Shown here: positions 36,451 to 46,489 of the stretch, in pieces
Numbering within the stretch: position 1 is the first letter of the stretch
Layout of the letters: each line of letters opens with the position of its first letter
Source of the DNA: Chryseobacterium soldanellicola
Lineage (GTDB): Bacteria > Bacteroidota > Bacteroidia > Flavobacteriales > Weeksellaceae
Reading direction: 5' to 3'
Assembly (NCBI RefSeq): GCF_900100115.1
Contig: NZ_FNKL01000003.1
Location: 744,001-808,000 of the forward strand
DNA length: 64,000 nt
Made by a program: the position numbers and the translations under genes
The notes under the pieces: model-generated
What the model was told of the DNA's origin: nothing
Seen by the model: the letters and a program-made list of their open reading frames with translations, nothing else
Database searches by the model: none

Positions 36451-36531
36451 TTTTTAGATTTTAGATTTTGGATTATAAATTTTGGATTTAAATTCTGAAT
36501 TAATTCAAAATTCAACATTCAAAATTTAAAA

Positions 36532-39500
36532 TTATTCCTCTAGTCTTACATCAAGTCCAAGTCCTTGTAACTCGTGAAGTAATACATTGAATGATTCCGG
36601 AATACCTGGTTCAGGCATTGCTTCACCTTTCGCGATAGCTTCATAAGTTTTTGCTCTACCAATCACGTCATCTGACTTCACGGTTAAAATTTCTCTCAGG
36701 ATATTTGATGCTCCGAATGCTTCAAGAGCCCAAACCTCCATCTCTCCGAATCTCTGACCACCGAACTGAGCTTTACCTCCTAACGGCTGCTGAGTAATCA
36801 ATGAGTAAGGTCCGATAGAACGTGCGTGCATTTTGTCATCTACCATGTGTCCTAATTTCAGCATGTAGATCACACCTACTGTAGCCGGCTGAGTAAATCT
36901 TTCCCCGGTACCACCATCATAAAGGTGAGTGTTACCGAATTTAGGAAGACCTGCTTTTTCTGTGTACTCAGTGATCTGATCAAGCGTAGCTCCATCGAAG
37001 ATTGGTGTAGCGAACGTCATTCCTAATTTCTGACCAGCCCATCCAAGAACTGTTTCATAAATCTGTCCGATGTTCATACGAGAAGGTACTCCAAGTGGAT
37101 TCAAAACGATATCTACCGGTGTTCCGTCTTCAAGGAATGGCATATCTTCTTCACGAACGATTCTCGAAACGATACCTTTGTTACCGTGACGTCCTGCCAT
37201 TTTATCCCCTACATTCAGCTTACGTTTTTTAGCAATATAAACTTTAGCCAGCTTCATGATACCTGCAGGAAGCTCATCACCGATAGAAATTGCGAATTTC
37301 TCACGGTTTTTAACCCCTTGAATATCATTGAACTTGATTTTATAATTGTGAATTAATTGTTTGATTAATTCATTCTTATCGTTATCAACTGTCCAGTCTG
37401 CACCGCTTACATTTACGTAATCTTCAACTGAAGTCAATAATTTGTGAGTGAATTTTACCCCTTTACCGATAATTTCTTCATCTAAGTCATTGGTAACTCC
37501 CTGAGAAGTTTTACCGCTAACTAAAGTGTTTAATTTTTCGATTAAAGTATTTCTCAATTCATCAAACTTAGCCTTGTAAGTGTTTTCAATCTCTTCAAGC
37601 TTAAGTTTTTCTTCAGTTCTTTTCTTTTTGTCCTTAATATTTCTGGAGAACAATTTTTTGTTGATCACAACACCTCTTAATGAAGAATCTGCTTTTAATG
37701 AAGCATCTTTTACATCACCGGCTTTGTCACCAAAGATCGCTCTCAAAAGTTTTTCTTCAGGAGTCGGGTCAGATTCACCTTTTGGAGTGATCTTACCGAT
37801 CATAATATCTCCAGGCTTCACTTCAGCACCTATTCTGATCATCCCGTTTTCGTCAAGATCTTTTGTAGCTTCTTCAGAAACGTTTGGAATATCTGCTGTC
37901 AATTCTTCCATACCTAATTTAGTATCACGAACTTCCAGAGAATACTCATCCACGTGGATTGAAGTAAACCAGTCTTCACGTACAACTTTTTCATTGATTA
38001 CAATTGCATCCTCAAAGTTGTATCCTTTCCAAGGCATGAAGGCAACCACTAAGTTTCTACCAAGAGCCAATTCTCCGTTTTCAGTAGCATAACCGTCGCA
38101 AAGCACCTGTCCTTTCTGCACTGTTTCCCCTACTCTTACGTTTGGTCTAAGTGTAATGGTTGTACTCTGGTTGGTTTTTCTAAACTTAGTTAAGTTATAT
38201 GTTTTAGTAGCAGACTCGAATTGTACTAAATCTTCGTCTTCGCTTCTTTCATATTTAATAACAATTCTGTCGGCATCTACGTATTCTACGATACCAGTAC
38301 CTTCAGCATTGATCAAAATTCTAGAATCTTTCGCAACTTGCTGTTCCAGACCTGTACCTACGATTGGAGCTTGTGGCTTCAATAGAGGAACTGCCTGACG
38401 CATCATGTTTGAACCCATCAACGCACGGTTCGCATCATCATGCTCCAAGAATGGAATTAATGAAGCTGAAATACCAGAAATCTGGTTTGGTGCAACGTCG
38501 ATAAGGTTAACCTGAGATGGCTCAACTACCGGGTAGTCACCATCTAGTCTTGCAATAATTCTGTCTGTTAAGAATTCACCGTTATCATTCAACTCAACGT
38601 TTGCCTGAGCAATTACTTTGTCTTCTTCGTCTTCTGCATTCAGATAAATAGGATCAGCAGTAAGATCAATTTTACTATCTTCTACTTTTCTATATGGAGT
38701 TTCGATGAAACCTAGTCTGTTGATTTTAGCATAAATACCTAAAGATGAAATCAAACCGATGTTTGGTCCTTCCGGAGTTTCAATCGGGCAAATTCTTCCG
38801 TAGTGAGTATGGTGAACGTCACGCACCTCAAAACCTGCTCTTTCTCTTGATAAACCACCAGGCCCTAGTGCAGAAAGTCTACGCTTGTGCGTGATTTCTG
38901 ATAGCGGGTTGGTTTGGTCCATAAACTGAGAAAGCTGGTTGGTACCGAAGAACGAGTTGATTACAGATGTTAAAGTTTTAGCATTAACAAGATCTAGCGG
39001 AGTAAAGATTTCGTTATCTCTAACGTTCATTCTCTCCTTAATCGTTCTTGCAATTCTTGAAAGACCTACACCGAACTGTCCTGCCAATTGCTCACCAACA
39101 GTTTTAATTCTTCTGTTTGATAAGTGGTCAATATCATCAACCTCAGCTTTAGAGTTTACAAGCTCGATCAAGTGTCTTACGATCGCAATGATATCTTCTT
39201 TTGTAAGAACCTCAGTTGTAGTAGGGATATTAAGACCTAACTTTTTGTTTAGTCTGTAACGTCCAACTTCACCCAATGAATATCTTTGCTCAGAGAAGAA
39301 TAATTTTTCAATAATTCCTCTTGCAGTTTCCTCATCTGGTGGATCTGCATTTCTTAACTGACGATAAATATACTCTACCGCTTCTTTTTCAGAGTTGGTA
39401 GGGTCTTTTTGTAAAGTGTTTTGAATGATAGAGAACTCGTTGCTGTTTTCTTTGTGAATCAAAATAGACTTCACACCAGCATCAAGAATAAGATCTAAAT

Positions 39501-40353
39501 GTTCTTTTTCAAGAATCGTTTCTCTGTCTAGGATGATTTCGTTTCTTTCGATAGAAACAACCTCTCCTGTATCTTCGTCTACGAAATCCTCGAACCAAGT
39601 GTTCAATACTCTCGCAGCCAATGTTCTTCCTTCCACTTTTTTAAGGGCTGCTTTAGAAACCTTCACTTCTTCCGCAAGGTCGAAGATCTGAAGAATGTCT
39701 TTATCAGATTCAAATCCGATAGCTCTTAATAAAGTAGTTAATGGTAACTTTTTCTTACGGTCAATATACGCATACATTACGCTGTTGATATCCGTAGTAA
39801 ATTCCATCCAAGATCCTTTGAAAGGGATAATTCTTGAATAATAAAGTTTGGTTCCGTTTGCGTGGTAAGTCTGTCCGAAGAATACACCAGGTGAACGGTG
39901 AAGCTGCGTAACAATAACTCTCTCAGCACCATTGATGATGAAAGATCCACTAGGCGTCATATAAGGAACCGGCCCTAAATATACATCCTGCACCACGGTC
40001 TGGAAATCCTCGTGCTCAGGGTCTGTACAATACAGTTTAAGTCTTGCTTTAAGAGGTACTGAATACGTCAATCCTCTTTCCACACACTCATCGATTGAAT
40101 AACGTGGAGAATCTACCAAATAATCTAAGAATTCCAAAACGAATTGGTTTCTAGAGTCGGTAATCGGGAAATTTTCCTGGAAGGTCTTATACAAACCTTC
40201 ACTTCTTCTGTCTTCAGGAAGTGTATCAAGCTGGAAAAACTCACTAAAAGACTCAATTTGGATATCCAAGAAGTCCGGAGTAATAATTTTTCCTTTCGCT
40301 GAAGAGAAATTAATTCTCTGATTTCCCCTAGTTGTTGCTGTTGTTTTACTCAT
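36532..40353 (-). CDS. rpoB: RNA polymerase beta subunit
   Basis: A 1273-residue subunit forming half of the RNA polymerase active-site cleft. The rifampicin-pocket segment (about residues 467-500) reads [21 protein letters not shown] then [17 protein letters not shown]. All the residues usually changed in resistant mutants (Asp of MDQ, His of THKRR, Ser of LSALG) are in the susceptible form. The C-terminal clamp blocks [10 protein letters not shown] and [21 protein letters not shown] are intact. The gene has its own promoter at 40683-40713 and a long leader. It is separated from rplL by a terminator. Confidence 0.98.
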   Translation of the reverse strand: MSKTTATTRGNQRINFSSAKGKIITPDFLDIQIESFSEFFQLDTLPEDRRSEGLYKTFQENFPITDSRNQFVLEFLDYLVDSPRYSIDECVERGLTYSVPLKARLKLYCTDPEHEDFQTVVQDVYLGPVPYMTPSGSFIINGAERVIVTQLHRSPGVFFGQTYHANGTKLYYSRIIPFKGSWMEFTTDINSVMYAYIDRKKKLPLTTLLRAIGFESDKDILQIFDLAEEVKVSKAALKKVEGRTLAARVLNTWFEDFVDEDTGEVVSIERNEIILDRETILEKEHLDLILDAGVKSILIHKENSNEFSIIQNTLQKDPTNSEKEAVEYIYRQLRNADPPDEETARGIIEKLFFSEQRYSLGEVGRYRLNKKLGLNIPTTTEVLTKEDIIAIVRHLIELVNSKAEVDDIDHLSNRRIKTVGEQLAGQFGVGLSRIARTIKERMNVRDNEIFTPLDLVNAKTLTSVINSFFGTNQLSQFMDQTNPLSEITHKRRLSALGPGGLSRERAGFEVRDVHHTHYGRICPIETPEGPNIGLISSLGIYAKINRLGFIETPYRKVEDSKIDLTADPIYLNAEDEEDKVIAQANVELNDNGEFLTDRIIARLDGDYPVVEPSQVNLIDVAPNQISGISASLIPFLEHDDANRALMGSNMMRQAVPLLKPQAPIVGTGLEQQVAKDSRILINAEGTGIVEYVDADRIVIKYERSEDEDLVQFESATKTYNLTKFRKTNQSTTITLRPNVRVGETVQKGQVLCDGYATENGELALGRNLVVAFMPWKGYNFEDAIVINEKVVREDWFTSIHVDEYSLEVRDTKLGMEELTADIPNVSEEATKDLDENGMIRIGAEVKPGDIMIGKITPKGESDPTPEEKLLRAIFGDKAGDVKDASLKADSSLRGVVINKKLFSRNIKDKKKRTEEKLKLEEIENTYKAKFDELRNTLIEKLNTLVSGKTSQGVTNDLDEEIIGKGVKFTHKLLTSVEDYVNVSGADWTVDNDKNELIKQLIHNYKIKFNDIQGVKNREKFAISIGDELPAGIMKLAKVYIAKKRKLNVGDKMAGRHGNKGIVSRIVREEDMPFLEDGTPVDIVLNPLGVPSRMNIGQIYETVLGWAGQKLGMTFATPIFDGATLDQITEYTEKAGLPKFGNTHLYDGGTGERFTQPATVGVIYMLKLGHMVDDKMHARSIGPYSLITQQPLGGKAQFGGQRFGEMEVWALEAFGASNILREILTVKSDDVIGRAKTYEAIAKGEAMPEPGIPESFNVLLHELQGLGLDVRLEE

Positions 40354-40682
40354 AAAACTTTTAAAGAAAGGGTTAAAAAATATTTTGATTTTATTAAAAA
40401 ATATCAGAAAGAAGAAAAAGAGGTCAGATAAAAGAAAAAAGACTTAATAATGTTTGGCGCTATTAGAAAATGTCTTCATTTTTTTCTCTTGATTCTCAGA
40501 ATCTTATTCCTAACTGCAACGCTGGTATATCTTTTCACAGCGTAATGCAAAATATTTTTATTACTTTTGAGGCAGAATTCGCCGCAATATCTATATACAC
40601 GAAAGCCCTTTCATCTTCATGAAAGAGTTGACTTTTAGTATTTTATAGATTTACAAACAATTTTTCGCGCCAAAAGAGACTG
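40354..40682 (-). other. long 5' leader of rpoB
   Basis: About 320 nt lie between the predicted transcription start and the rpoB ATG. The leader holds short self-complementary stretches, for example CTTTCATGAAGATGAAAG near 40604-40621, and a pyrimidine-rich tract just before the gene. No convincing coding sequence is seen. A leader of this size on rpoBC may support autoregulation or attenuation; that is inference. Confidence 0.45.
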
Positions 40683-40713
40683 CAAATTTACAAAAACTTA
40701 TCCACATTCACAA
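40683..40713 (-). promoter_or_regulatory. rpoBC promoter (TTG-N20-TAAATTTG)
   Basis: On the minus strand TTG (40713-40711) is followed after 20 nt by TAAATTTG (40690-40683). Both elements and the spacing are consensus. It lies downstream of the rplL terminator and gives rpoBC an independent promoter. Confidence 0.75.
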
Positions 40714-40782
40714 ATAAATCACTATTGTTGTACTATTCATTTATTGTTGAATAAAAAAATCACTTGCTATTATGCAATAAAA

Positions 40783-40807
40783 AAGCCTGAACAATTTGTT
40801 CAGGCTT
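40783..40807 (-). terminator. terminator or attenuator after rplL
   Basis: On the minus strand AAGCCTGAAC and GTTCAGGCTT form a stem of ten or more pairs followed by TTTTTT. It sits 22 nt after the rplL stop codon, between rplL and the rpoB promoter. It should end or thin ribosomal-protein transcripts before rpoBC. Confidence 0.9.
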
Positions 40808-40829
40808 CATATTTTAAAGGTAAATTGAA

Positions 40830-41195
40830 TTATTTCAATTCTACTTCAGCACCAGCTTCTTCTAATTGCTTCTTAAGAGCTTCAGCTTCGTCTTTAGAGA
40901 TACCAGTTTTGATTGGAGCAGGAGCACCGTCTACGATATCTTTAGCTTCTTTAAGACCAGCACCAGTTAAATCTTTTACCAATTTAACGATGGCTAATTT
41001 AGAAGCACCTGCAGACTTAAGAATTACGTCGAATTCAGTCTTTTCTTCAGCAGCTTCTCCACCACCTGCAGCAACTACTACAGCAGCAGCAGCTGGCTCA
41101 ATTCCGTACTCATCCTTAAGGATAGTAGCTAATTCGTTTACGTCTTTTACCGTTAAGTTTACTAGCGTTTCAGCTAAATTTTTTAAATCTGACAT
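40830..41195 (-). CDS. rplL: 50S ribosomal protein L7/L12
   Basis: A 121-residue stalk protein. The N-terminal dimer domain ([23 protein letters not shown]) is joined by an Ala/Gly-rich hinge ([14 protein letters not shown]) to the C-terminal factor-binding domain ([39 protein letters not shown]). Several dimers bind L10 on the ribosome and recruit elongation factors. Length and order of domains are standard. It lies 46 nt after rplJ and ends in a strong terminator. Confidence 0.98.
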   Translation of the reverse strand: MSDLKNLAETLVNLTVKDVNELATILKDEYGIEPAAAAVVVAAGGGEAAEEKTEFDVILKSAGASKLAIVKLVKDLTGAGLKEAKDIVDGAPAPIKTGISKDEAEALKKQLEEAGAEVELK

Positions 41196-41241
41196 TGTTG
41201 TAATGTTTTTGTTGATTATTTATTTAATTTTTTGAGTGTAA

Positions 41242-41838
41242 TTATTCAGCACTTGGAGTTTCTTCCGTGCTTTCTGCAGCAGGAGCTTCCGGAGCCGCCT
41301 CAGCAGGAGTTTCTTCTACAGCAGGCGCAGCAGCTTCTTCAGCTTTAGCTTCTACTGTTTCAGGTTTGTTTTGAAGAGCAGAAACAACTCTTTGGATTGG
41401 AGATTGAAGTAATCCGATGATTTCTCCGATCATTTCTTCTCTAGACTTGATGTTCGCAAGTGCAGCTAAGTTTTCGTCTCCAACGTAGAATGTTTCCTGA
41501 ACAAAAGCTGATTTTAAAGCAGGCTTTTCTTCTTTTTTTCTGAATCCCTGGATTAATTTTGCCGGACCGTTTGCAGTCTCAGAAACCATTAATGCAGAGT
41601 TTCCTTTAAAAGTCTGGAACATTTCAGAGTAATCTACTCCTTCCATTTGTTCCATTGCTTTTTGTAAAAGCGTATTTTTTACCACTTTTACTTTGATATT
41701 TTGTTTGAAAGCCTGTCTTCTGAATTCTGAAGACTTAGCAGCGTTCAATCCGTCTAGATCTGCTACGTATACTACTTTTGCATCCTGAAGCAAGTCTTTG
41801 ATCTCTTGTATTGCTACAACTTTTTGGTCTTTTGTCAT
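41242..41838 (-). CDS. rplJ: 50S ribosomal protein L10
   Basis: A 198-residue L10 that anchors the L7/L12 stalk. The core is standard: VVYVADLDGLNAAKSSEFRR, KVVKNTLLQKAM, FKGNSALMVS. After about residue 160 there is an added tail rich in Glu, Ala and Pro (AEEAAAPAVEETPAEAAPEA and on). Typical bacterial L10 is about 165-175 residues, so the tail is an extension. It is probably disordered. It lies 17 nt after rplA. Confidence 0.97.
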   Translation of the reverse strand: MTKDQKVVAIQEIKDLLQDAKVVYVADLDGLNAAKSSEFRRQAFKQNIKVKVVKNTLLQKAMEQMEGVDYSEMFQTFKGNSALMVSETANGPAKLIQGFRKKEEKPALKSAFVQETFYVGDENLAALANIKSREEMIGEIIGLLQSPIQRVVSALQNKPETVEAKAEEAAAPAVEETPAEAAPEAPAAESTEETPSAE

Positions 41839-41855
41839 TGTCTTAAGGATTTATA

Positions 41856-42548
41856 TTAGTTAACAGATTTAGTATCAATTGCAATACCCGGGCTCATTGT
41901 AGAAGACAAATAAATGCTTTTTACATATGTTCCTTTAGCAGCAGTTGGTTTCATTTTGATCAATGTAGAAATTAATTCCTGAGCATTCTCCTTGATTTTA
42001 GCAGCATCGAAAGATACTTTACCAATACCAGCGTGGATAATACCGTATTTATCTACTTTGAAATCAATTTTACCTGCTTTCACTTCAGTTACTGCTTTAC
42101 CAATTTCCATAGTTACAGTACCTGATTTAGGGTTAGGCATTAAACCTCTTGGTCCTAAAACTCTACCTAAAGGTCCTAGTTTACCCATAACAGCCGGCAT
42201 GGTAACGATAACGTCAACATCTGTCCAACCGTCTTTTATTTTTTGTAAATACTCGTCAAGACCTACATAATCAGCACCTGCTTCTTTAGCTTCAGCTTCT
42301 TTATCCGGAGTTACCAAAGCCAAAACTTTAATATCTTTACCAGTACCGTGTGGAAGAGATACAACACCTCTTACCATTTGGTTTGCTTTTCTTGGATCTA
42401 CACCTAATCTTACAGCGATATCTACAGAAGCGTCAAACTTTGCAGTGTTTACTTCTTTTACAAGAGCAGAACCTTCTTCAAGGTTGTAAATTCTACCTTT
42501 TTCTACTTTGCTTAAAGCTTCTTTTTGCTTTTTAGTTAATTTTGCCAT
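41856..42548 (-). CDS. rplA: 50S ribosomal protein L1
   Basis: A 230-residue protein of the L1 stalk, involved in release of E-site tRNA. The family blocks [53 protein letters not shown] and [20 protein letters not shown] are all intact. In other bacteria L1 also represses the translation of rplK-rplA by binding their mRNA. The rplK leader here (about 95 nt) would be the candidate site. Its start lies 11 nt after the rplK stop. Confidence 0.98.
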   Translation of the reverse strand: MAKLTKKQKEALSKVEKGRIYNLEEGSALVKEVNTAKFDASVDIAVRLGVDPRKANQMVRGVVSLPHGTGKDIKVLALVTPDKEAEAKEAGADYVGLDEYLQKIKDGWTDVDVIVTMPAVMGKLGPLGRVLGPRGLMPNPKSGTVTMEIGKAVTEVKAGKIDFKVDKYGIIHAGIGKVSFDAAKIKENAQELISTLIKMKPTAAKGTYVKSIYLSSTMSPGIAIDTKSVN

Positions 42549-42559
42549 TTCAATAAGTT

Positions 42560-43003
42560 TTAAGCGTTAGTTGGTTTAGTTCCTGTTACTCTTAATCCCA
42601 TAGATCTTGCAGTACCTGCAACCATAGAAATAGCTGAATCCATTGTAAAGCAGTTAAGGTCTGCCATTTTATCTTCAGCGATTTTTTTCACCTGATCCCA
42701 AGATACAGCACCTACTTTGTTTCTGTTTGGTTCTCCGGATCCTCCTTTGATTTTAGCCGCATCCATTAATTGAATTGCTGCAGGTGGAGTTTTAATTACG
42801 AATTCAAAAGATTTGTCTTCGTACACTGTAATTACTACAGGTAAAACTTGCCCTGGCTTATCCTGAGTTCTTCCGTTAAATTGTTTACAAAACTCCATGA
42901 TGTTCACACCTGCAGAACCCAATGCCGGGCCTACTGGTGGAGAAGGGTTGGCAGCGCCACCTTTCACCTGAAGTTTTACCATTTTAAAGACTTTTTTAGC
43001 CAT
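42560..43003 (-). CDS. rplK: 50S ribosomal protein L11
   Basis: A 147-residue L11, part of the GTPase-associated centre with 23S rRNA. Blocks [24 protein letters not shown] (read in parts), [23 protein letters not shown] and TARSMGLRV are conserved. In most relatives it directly follows nusG. Here it is about 6.4 kb away, starts a new transcript from its own promoter at 43101-43130, and leads rplA-rplJ-rplL. Confidence 0.98.
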   Translation of the reverse strand: MAKKVFKMVKLQVKGGAANPSPPVGPALGSAGVNIMEFCKQFNGRTQDKPGQVLPVVITVYEDKSFEFVIKTPPAAIQLMDAAKIKGGSGEPNRNKVGAVSWDQVKKIAEDKMADLNCFTMDSAISMVAGTARSMGLRVTGTKPTNA

Positions 43004-43100
43004 TTTTTGTTTTTTAAAATTGAATAATTAATGAGTTTGGAAGCATTTATTATTCAGCAGATTTACCGACTCACATACAGCAAACCTACTTTTCGGACTG

Positions 43101-43130
43101 CAAAATTATGAAATATTTTTGAATTAGCAA
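43101..43130 (-). promoter_or_regulatory. rplK operon promoter (TTG-N19-TAATTTTG)
   Basis: On the minus strand TTG (43130-43128) is followed after exactly 19 nt by TAATTTTG (43108-43101), a perfect consensus. It lies between the terminator of the inserted surface gene and rplK, and supplies a leader of about 90-95 nt. Confidence 0.75.
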
Positions 43131-43188
43131 ACGGATGCTGCTGATTTTTAGAAGATTTAATTAATTTTATTTTAATTAAAGATAAAAA

Positions 43189-43216
43189 CCTTTCTTATCA
43201 AAGCTGATAAGAAAGG
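43189..43216 (-). terminator. terminator of the C1q-like gene
   Basis: CCTTTCTTATCA and TGATAAGAAAGG form a perfect 12-bp stem with a 4-nt loop, followed on the minus strand by TTTTTAT. It lies about 30 nt after the gene and shields the rplK promoter from read-through. Confidence 0.9.
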
Positions 43217-43244
43217 ATCACACAGATGTTTAGAAAAAAAAATA

Positions 43245-44108
43245 TTATAATATCTTGTTTATTACGAATCGTGAAGAAGATTTATCAATCTTAAGATCGC
43301 TTAGAGAGCCGACCATATTGCTTGTACCATACGTTAAAAACTGCAACGTAATTTTCTGCCCGGCCTTCAGCCATAATGTAGAATTGGCAACTAAAAAGAA
43401 TAAATTAGCATTTGTCCCGGGATTTTTTGCACCTCTGAATATTACATTATGAGCGGTTGAAACCCTGCCGCCATCGACAACAATCGCTGTAAAGGCATCT
43501 CCGGAAGTCCCGTCAAAAACGCCGGACCCACTTTGAGGGGTAATAAAGCCACAGACGCCATACATAAAATAAAGACCATCTTTAGGTATTGTAAATTCAC
43601 CTGTTGAAGGATCATAAGAATTCATGGCATCATATTGCTCATTCAGCTTTAAGGTTGTAAATTCATTATCATTCCAGTCATTGTCTGCAGAAAGAGTAGC
43701 CCCACTTTTAGCATCCAGAATTCTGTTTCCGGAGTCATTAACTGAAAATCCTTCTCCACCTGCAAGTTTTATCACCCCGTTGTTATCTGCCACTAATAAT
43801 TTATCTGATCCTGTGCCTATCGTACTGTTTATATCTCTTATCCTTAAATTTCCGTTTGCCAAATCGAGACGTTCCGTAGGATTTGTCGTCCCAACTCCTA
43901 CCGATATCGTACCCTGCCCTATTCCTGTACTTGCATTAACTATAAAATCGTTGGATTGCTGGACTATAGAAGGAACTCCGGTTTTAGGATTGTCTTTGCC
44001 TCCGTCTATGTGAAATATACCTTGTGGATTGGTTGTATTTATCCCTACTTGTGCGTTTAATAAGCAATAAAAGCAAACTATAGTCACCGTCAATAATTTT
44101 TTCACCAT
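43245..44108 (-). CDS. secreted protein with phage-tail-like N-terminus and C1q-like C-terminal domain
   Basis: A 287-residue secreted protein. The start MVKKLLTVTIVCFYCLLNAQ (ATG at 44108) gives a signal peptide; an upstream in-frame start adds a non-signal leader. After it, VGINTTNPQGIFHIDGG and VGVGTTNPTERLDLANG are the repeats common in flavobacterial surface proteins and phage tail fibres. The last about 140 residues (YDPSTGEFTIPKDGLYFMYG, then LWLKAGQKITLQFLTY) look like a C1q/TNF-type jelly roll. It has no T9SS domain. It lies between the nusG remnant and rplK, in the interrupted operon. Adhesion or trimeric surface display is inferred. Confidence 0.72.
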   Translation of the reverse strand: MVKKLLTVTIVCFYCLLNAQVGINTTNPQGIFHIDGGKDNPKTGVPSIVQQSNDFIVNASTGIGQGTISVGVGTTNPTERLDLANGNLRIRDINSTIGTGSDKLLVADNNGVIKLAGGEGFSVNDSGNRILDAKSGATLSADNDWNDNEFTTLKLNEQYDAMNSYDPSTGEFTIPKDGLYFMYGVCGFITPQSGSGVFDGTSGDAFTAIVVDGGRVSTAHNVIFRGAKNPGTNANLFFLVANSTLWLKAGQKITLQFLTYGTSNMVGSLSDLKIDKSSSRFVINKIL

Positions 44109-44132
44109 GTATTTTTGTTTTTTAAATTTCAA

Positions 44133-44140
44133 CAAATGTA
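44133..44140 (-). promoter_or_regulatory. -7 element of the C1q-like gene
   Basis: On the minus strand this reads TACATTTG, a full match to TAnnTTTG, 25 nt upstream of the ATG at 44108. A TTG lies 15 nt further upstream, slightly closer than usual. Confidence 0.5.
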
Positions 44141-44422
44141 GAAATATGCAATATTCAAACAAAATAATGATAAAGTATTTTTCAAAAAAATATTTTGAAA
44201 ATCTAATTCATCCTAAAATTAATTATATGATTATTCCAAAACAGAAAATATAAAAAGCAATTTGCTGATTTTCACTTAAATATGAAATAGATTTTAATTT
44301 AAAAACAGATTATTTTTCCATTGTATGTGAAATTTTAAAATCAAAAATTAATTCTATAATTTAAAATAAATGCTTAAAAAATTACTCACTCTAAATTGAA
44401 AATAAATTAATTATCTGATGCG

Positions 44423-44552
44423 TAAAATAAAAAATACCGCTTTTCAGCAGTCTTTAAATTTTATCTATAAAGTAATTATTATACTTTTTCTACTTGCATA
44501 TAGCTTAAATCCATTGGAGTTTTTCAACCATATATAAACAGAAATTTCCATT
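44423..44552 (-). repeat. direct repeat, copy 2: decayed nusG 3' end and terminator
   Basis: This stretch repeats 49402-49532 in the same orientation. Over the first 105 or so bases I count four differences: two 1-nt indels in A or T runs, one G/T and one C/A. Beyond 44526 similarity fades. It holds a copy of the nusG terminator with one stem base changed. The surrounding 44109-44592 gap is otherwise AT-rich with no other feature seen. Confidence 0.9.
44479..44552 (-). pseudogene. nusG: nusG 3'-end remnant
   Basis: Read on the minus strand, the last codons give KTPMDLSYMQVEKV followed by TAA at 44481-44479. This matches the true NusG C-terminus KTPMELSYMQVEKV with one change. Just upstream there is a 2-nt deletion relative to nusG and an in-frame TGA, so the fragment cannot be translated as NusG. 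No start or N-terminal part is present. It marks a duplication or integration event at the nusG 3' end. Confidence 0.88.
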
Positions 44553-44592
44553 CTTCAAATAACTTTATAAGCAAAATAAACACTTTGCCATA

Positions 44593-46314
44593 CTATTCTT
44601 TAATAAACTTTTCACTTCTTATTTCTTTTTCTATCATCATTTTAATGATATAATTTCCTTTAAGCAGATCACTTACATCAATGGATGTATCTGCATGTTT
44701 TATATCTTTTACCATTCTGCCATCCATTGTATAGATCTTGATATCATACATTTTCTTTTCCGACTTTATGTAAAGTACATTTTTCACAGGATTCGGATAA
44801 AGTATAAAGTTTTCTTTAGCAGTTGTCTCGGAAGTTGCTAACGGAGGAGCACAGGTTGCATTATAAATATCACCTGTAATAGTCCATCCTTTGCTTAGTA
44901 AAATATTTCTGGCAGCAACCGCATTAGAAGAATACTTTAATGGGGCCGCATTTCCTAAATTAATATTATTAGCTGTATTAGAATTATTTGCCCATCCTAT
45001 TAATGTATTGTCATAATTGACACAGGAAAGCCCTGATAAAGAAAACATGTCATTAGCTGAATTAAATGAATTTAGTTTTGATAAATTCCAATTTTCTAAA
45101 GATTGATTAAAAGCGGTAGCATTAGAAAACATATACCCCATATTTAAGACATTTCCTGTATTCCAATTTCCTATAAACTGATTAAAAGAAGTAGCATTGT
45201 TAAACATACTATTCATATTTGAAACATTTGCTGTATTCCAGTTTCCTATAGGTTGATTAAATGAAGTGGCGTTGTTAAACATGCTGCTCATAACCGTAAC
45301 ATTTACTGTATTCCAGTTTCCAATAGGCTGATTAAAAGATGTAGCATTGGCAAACATGTGATTCATAATGGTAACATGACTTGTATTCCAGTTTCCTATG
45401 GGTTGATTAAATGCAGCGGCATTAGAAAACATATCATTTAATAAATAAACATTCCCCAAGTCCCAATTTTCTAAGGGTTGATTAAAAGAAACTGCATTTA
45501 AAAATAATCCGTTCATATACAAAACATTTCCTACATCCCAATTTCCTATGGGCTGATTAAATGATGATGCATTATAAAACATTCCGGTCATATTGGTAAC
45601 ATTGCTTGTATCCCAGTTTCCTATGGGCTGATTAAAAGCTGCAGCTCCGGTAAACATACTATTCATAGTAGTAACATTGCTTGTATCCCAGTTTGACAGA
45701 GACTGATTAAAAAGAGGATCAAAGCAAAACATAAGGCTCATATTTGTTATTGAACCCGTATCCCATGCATTAAAACTTGCATTACCAACAAGACTACTAC
45801 AATCCCGAAACATTTGGGAACAATCTGAGACATTGGTAAGATTGGGAACATCAGTGGCAGTGACATCTAATTCCGAACAATAGAAAAATGCACTGGTCAT
45901 AGTTGTCCAGACGATATTGCCCCATTGAGATACCTGAATGATTTTTTTGATATCACCTACATAGCCATTATCAAAAAATTTAATTTGAGAAAAGCTGCCG
46001 TTACCATTGCTTATTTTTACAATATATGTTGCATCAGCCGGAACAGGATTATTAGGTGTTCCAAAATCGATCAGTACAGGATTTCCAATTGTTGAAGTAA
46101 TATGGTTCAAATTCCCTGAATGTACTGGATAGCCAACTTCTTCCCAATAAATATTGTAATCGGTTCCTTTCCCTGAAAACTTAATCTGTGTGGAAGTTGT
46201 ATTCAGGCTACCCATTGTAGGATTAGCGGGTTTCCAGACAGTGATAAATTCATTCTGAGCTTTTAATGATGAAAAAAATATCATAAAAGCAAAAAGTAAA
46301 AATCTTGCTTCCAT
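44593..46314 (-). CDS. BspA/DUF285-type repeat surface protein with T9SS sorting domain
   Basis: A 573-residue secreted protein. A signal peptide (FLLFAFMIFFSSLKAQ) precedes an N-terminal region of about 130 residues. Eight full 25-residue repeats of the form FNQPIGNWDTSNVTNMxxMF follow (about residues 205-415), with degenerate units on both sides. This is the DUF285/BspA leucine-rich-like repeat of surface proteins. A T9SS type A domain closes the protein (FILYPNPVKNVLYI to the end). It is a close paralogue of the protein at 47390-49246, with nearly identical C-terminal domains. The role is probably adhesion or surface display. Confidence 0.85.
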   Translation of the reverse strand: MEARFLLFAFMIFFSSLKAQNEFITVWKPANPTMGSLNTTSTQIKFSGKGTDYNIYWEEVGYPVHSGNLNHITSTIGNPVLIDFGTPNNPVPADATYIVKISNGNGSFSQIKFFDNGYVGDIKKIIQVSQWGNIVWTTMTSAFFYCSELDVTATDVPNLTNVSDCSQMFRDCSSLVGNASFNAWDTGSITNMSLMFCFDPLFNQSLSNWDTSNVTTMNSMFTGAAAFNQPIGNWDTSNVTNMTGMFYNASSFNQPIGNWDVGNVLYMNGLFLNAVSFNQPLENWDLGNVYLLNDMFSNAAAFNQPIGNWNTSHVTIMNHMFANATSFNQPIGNWNTVNVTVMSSMFNNATSFNQPIGNWNTANVSNMNSMFNNATSFNQFIGNWNTGNVLNMGYMFSNATAFNQSLENWNLSKLNSFNSANDMFSLSGLSCVNYDNTLIGWANNSNTANNINLGNAAPLKYSSNAVAARNILLSKGWTITGDIYNATCAPPLATSETTAKENFILYPNPVKNVLYIKSEKKMYDIKIYTMDGRMVKDIKHADTSIDVSDLLKGNYIIKMMIEKEIRSEKFIKE

Positions 46315-46489
46315 TAGAAATATGTATACAACTAAGGTACAATATAAAATAGAAACAATGAACGTAAAATACTGATTATTAGAAATATATTCTTATTTTA
46401 TTCTTTTTCACAAGCATACATCAAGCAGTTTCTGTGTTTTCTTTAATAATTTCACTGGCAGAAGTAATACAAATTAATCATAATTACAC

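Noticed and set aside
37580..38092. 170-codon plus-strand frame inside rpoB
   Set aside because: It lies antisense to conserved rpoB codons, and its serine-rich composition is what reversed AT-rich coding DNA gives.
36532..40353. Rifampicin-resistance change in rpoB
   Set aside because: The Asp, His and Ser positions usually mutated are all in the susceptible form.
43245..44108. Prophage tail-fibre gene
   Set aside because: It resembles tail fibres only in its N-terminal repeats. A signal peptide is present and no phage genes are nearby.
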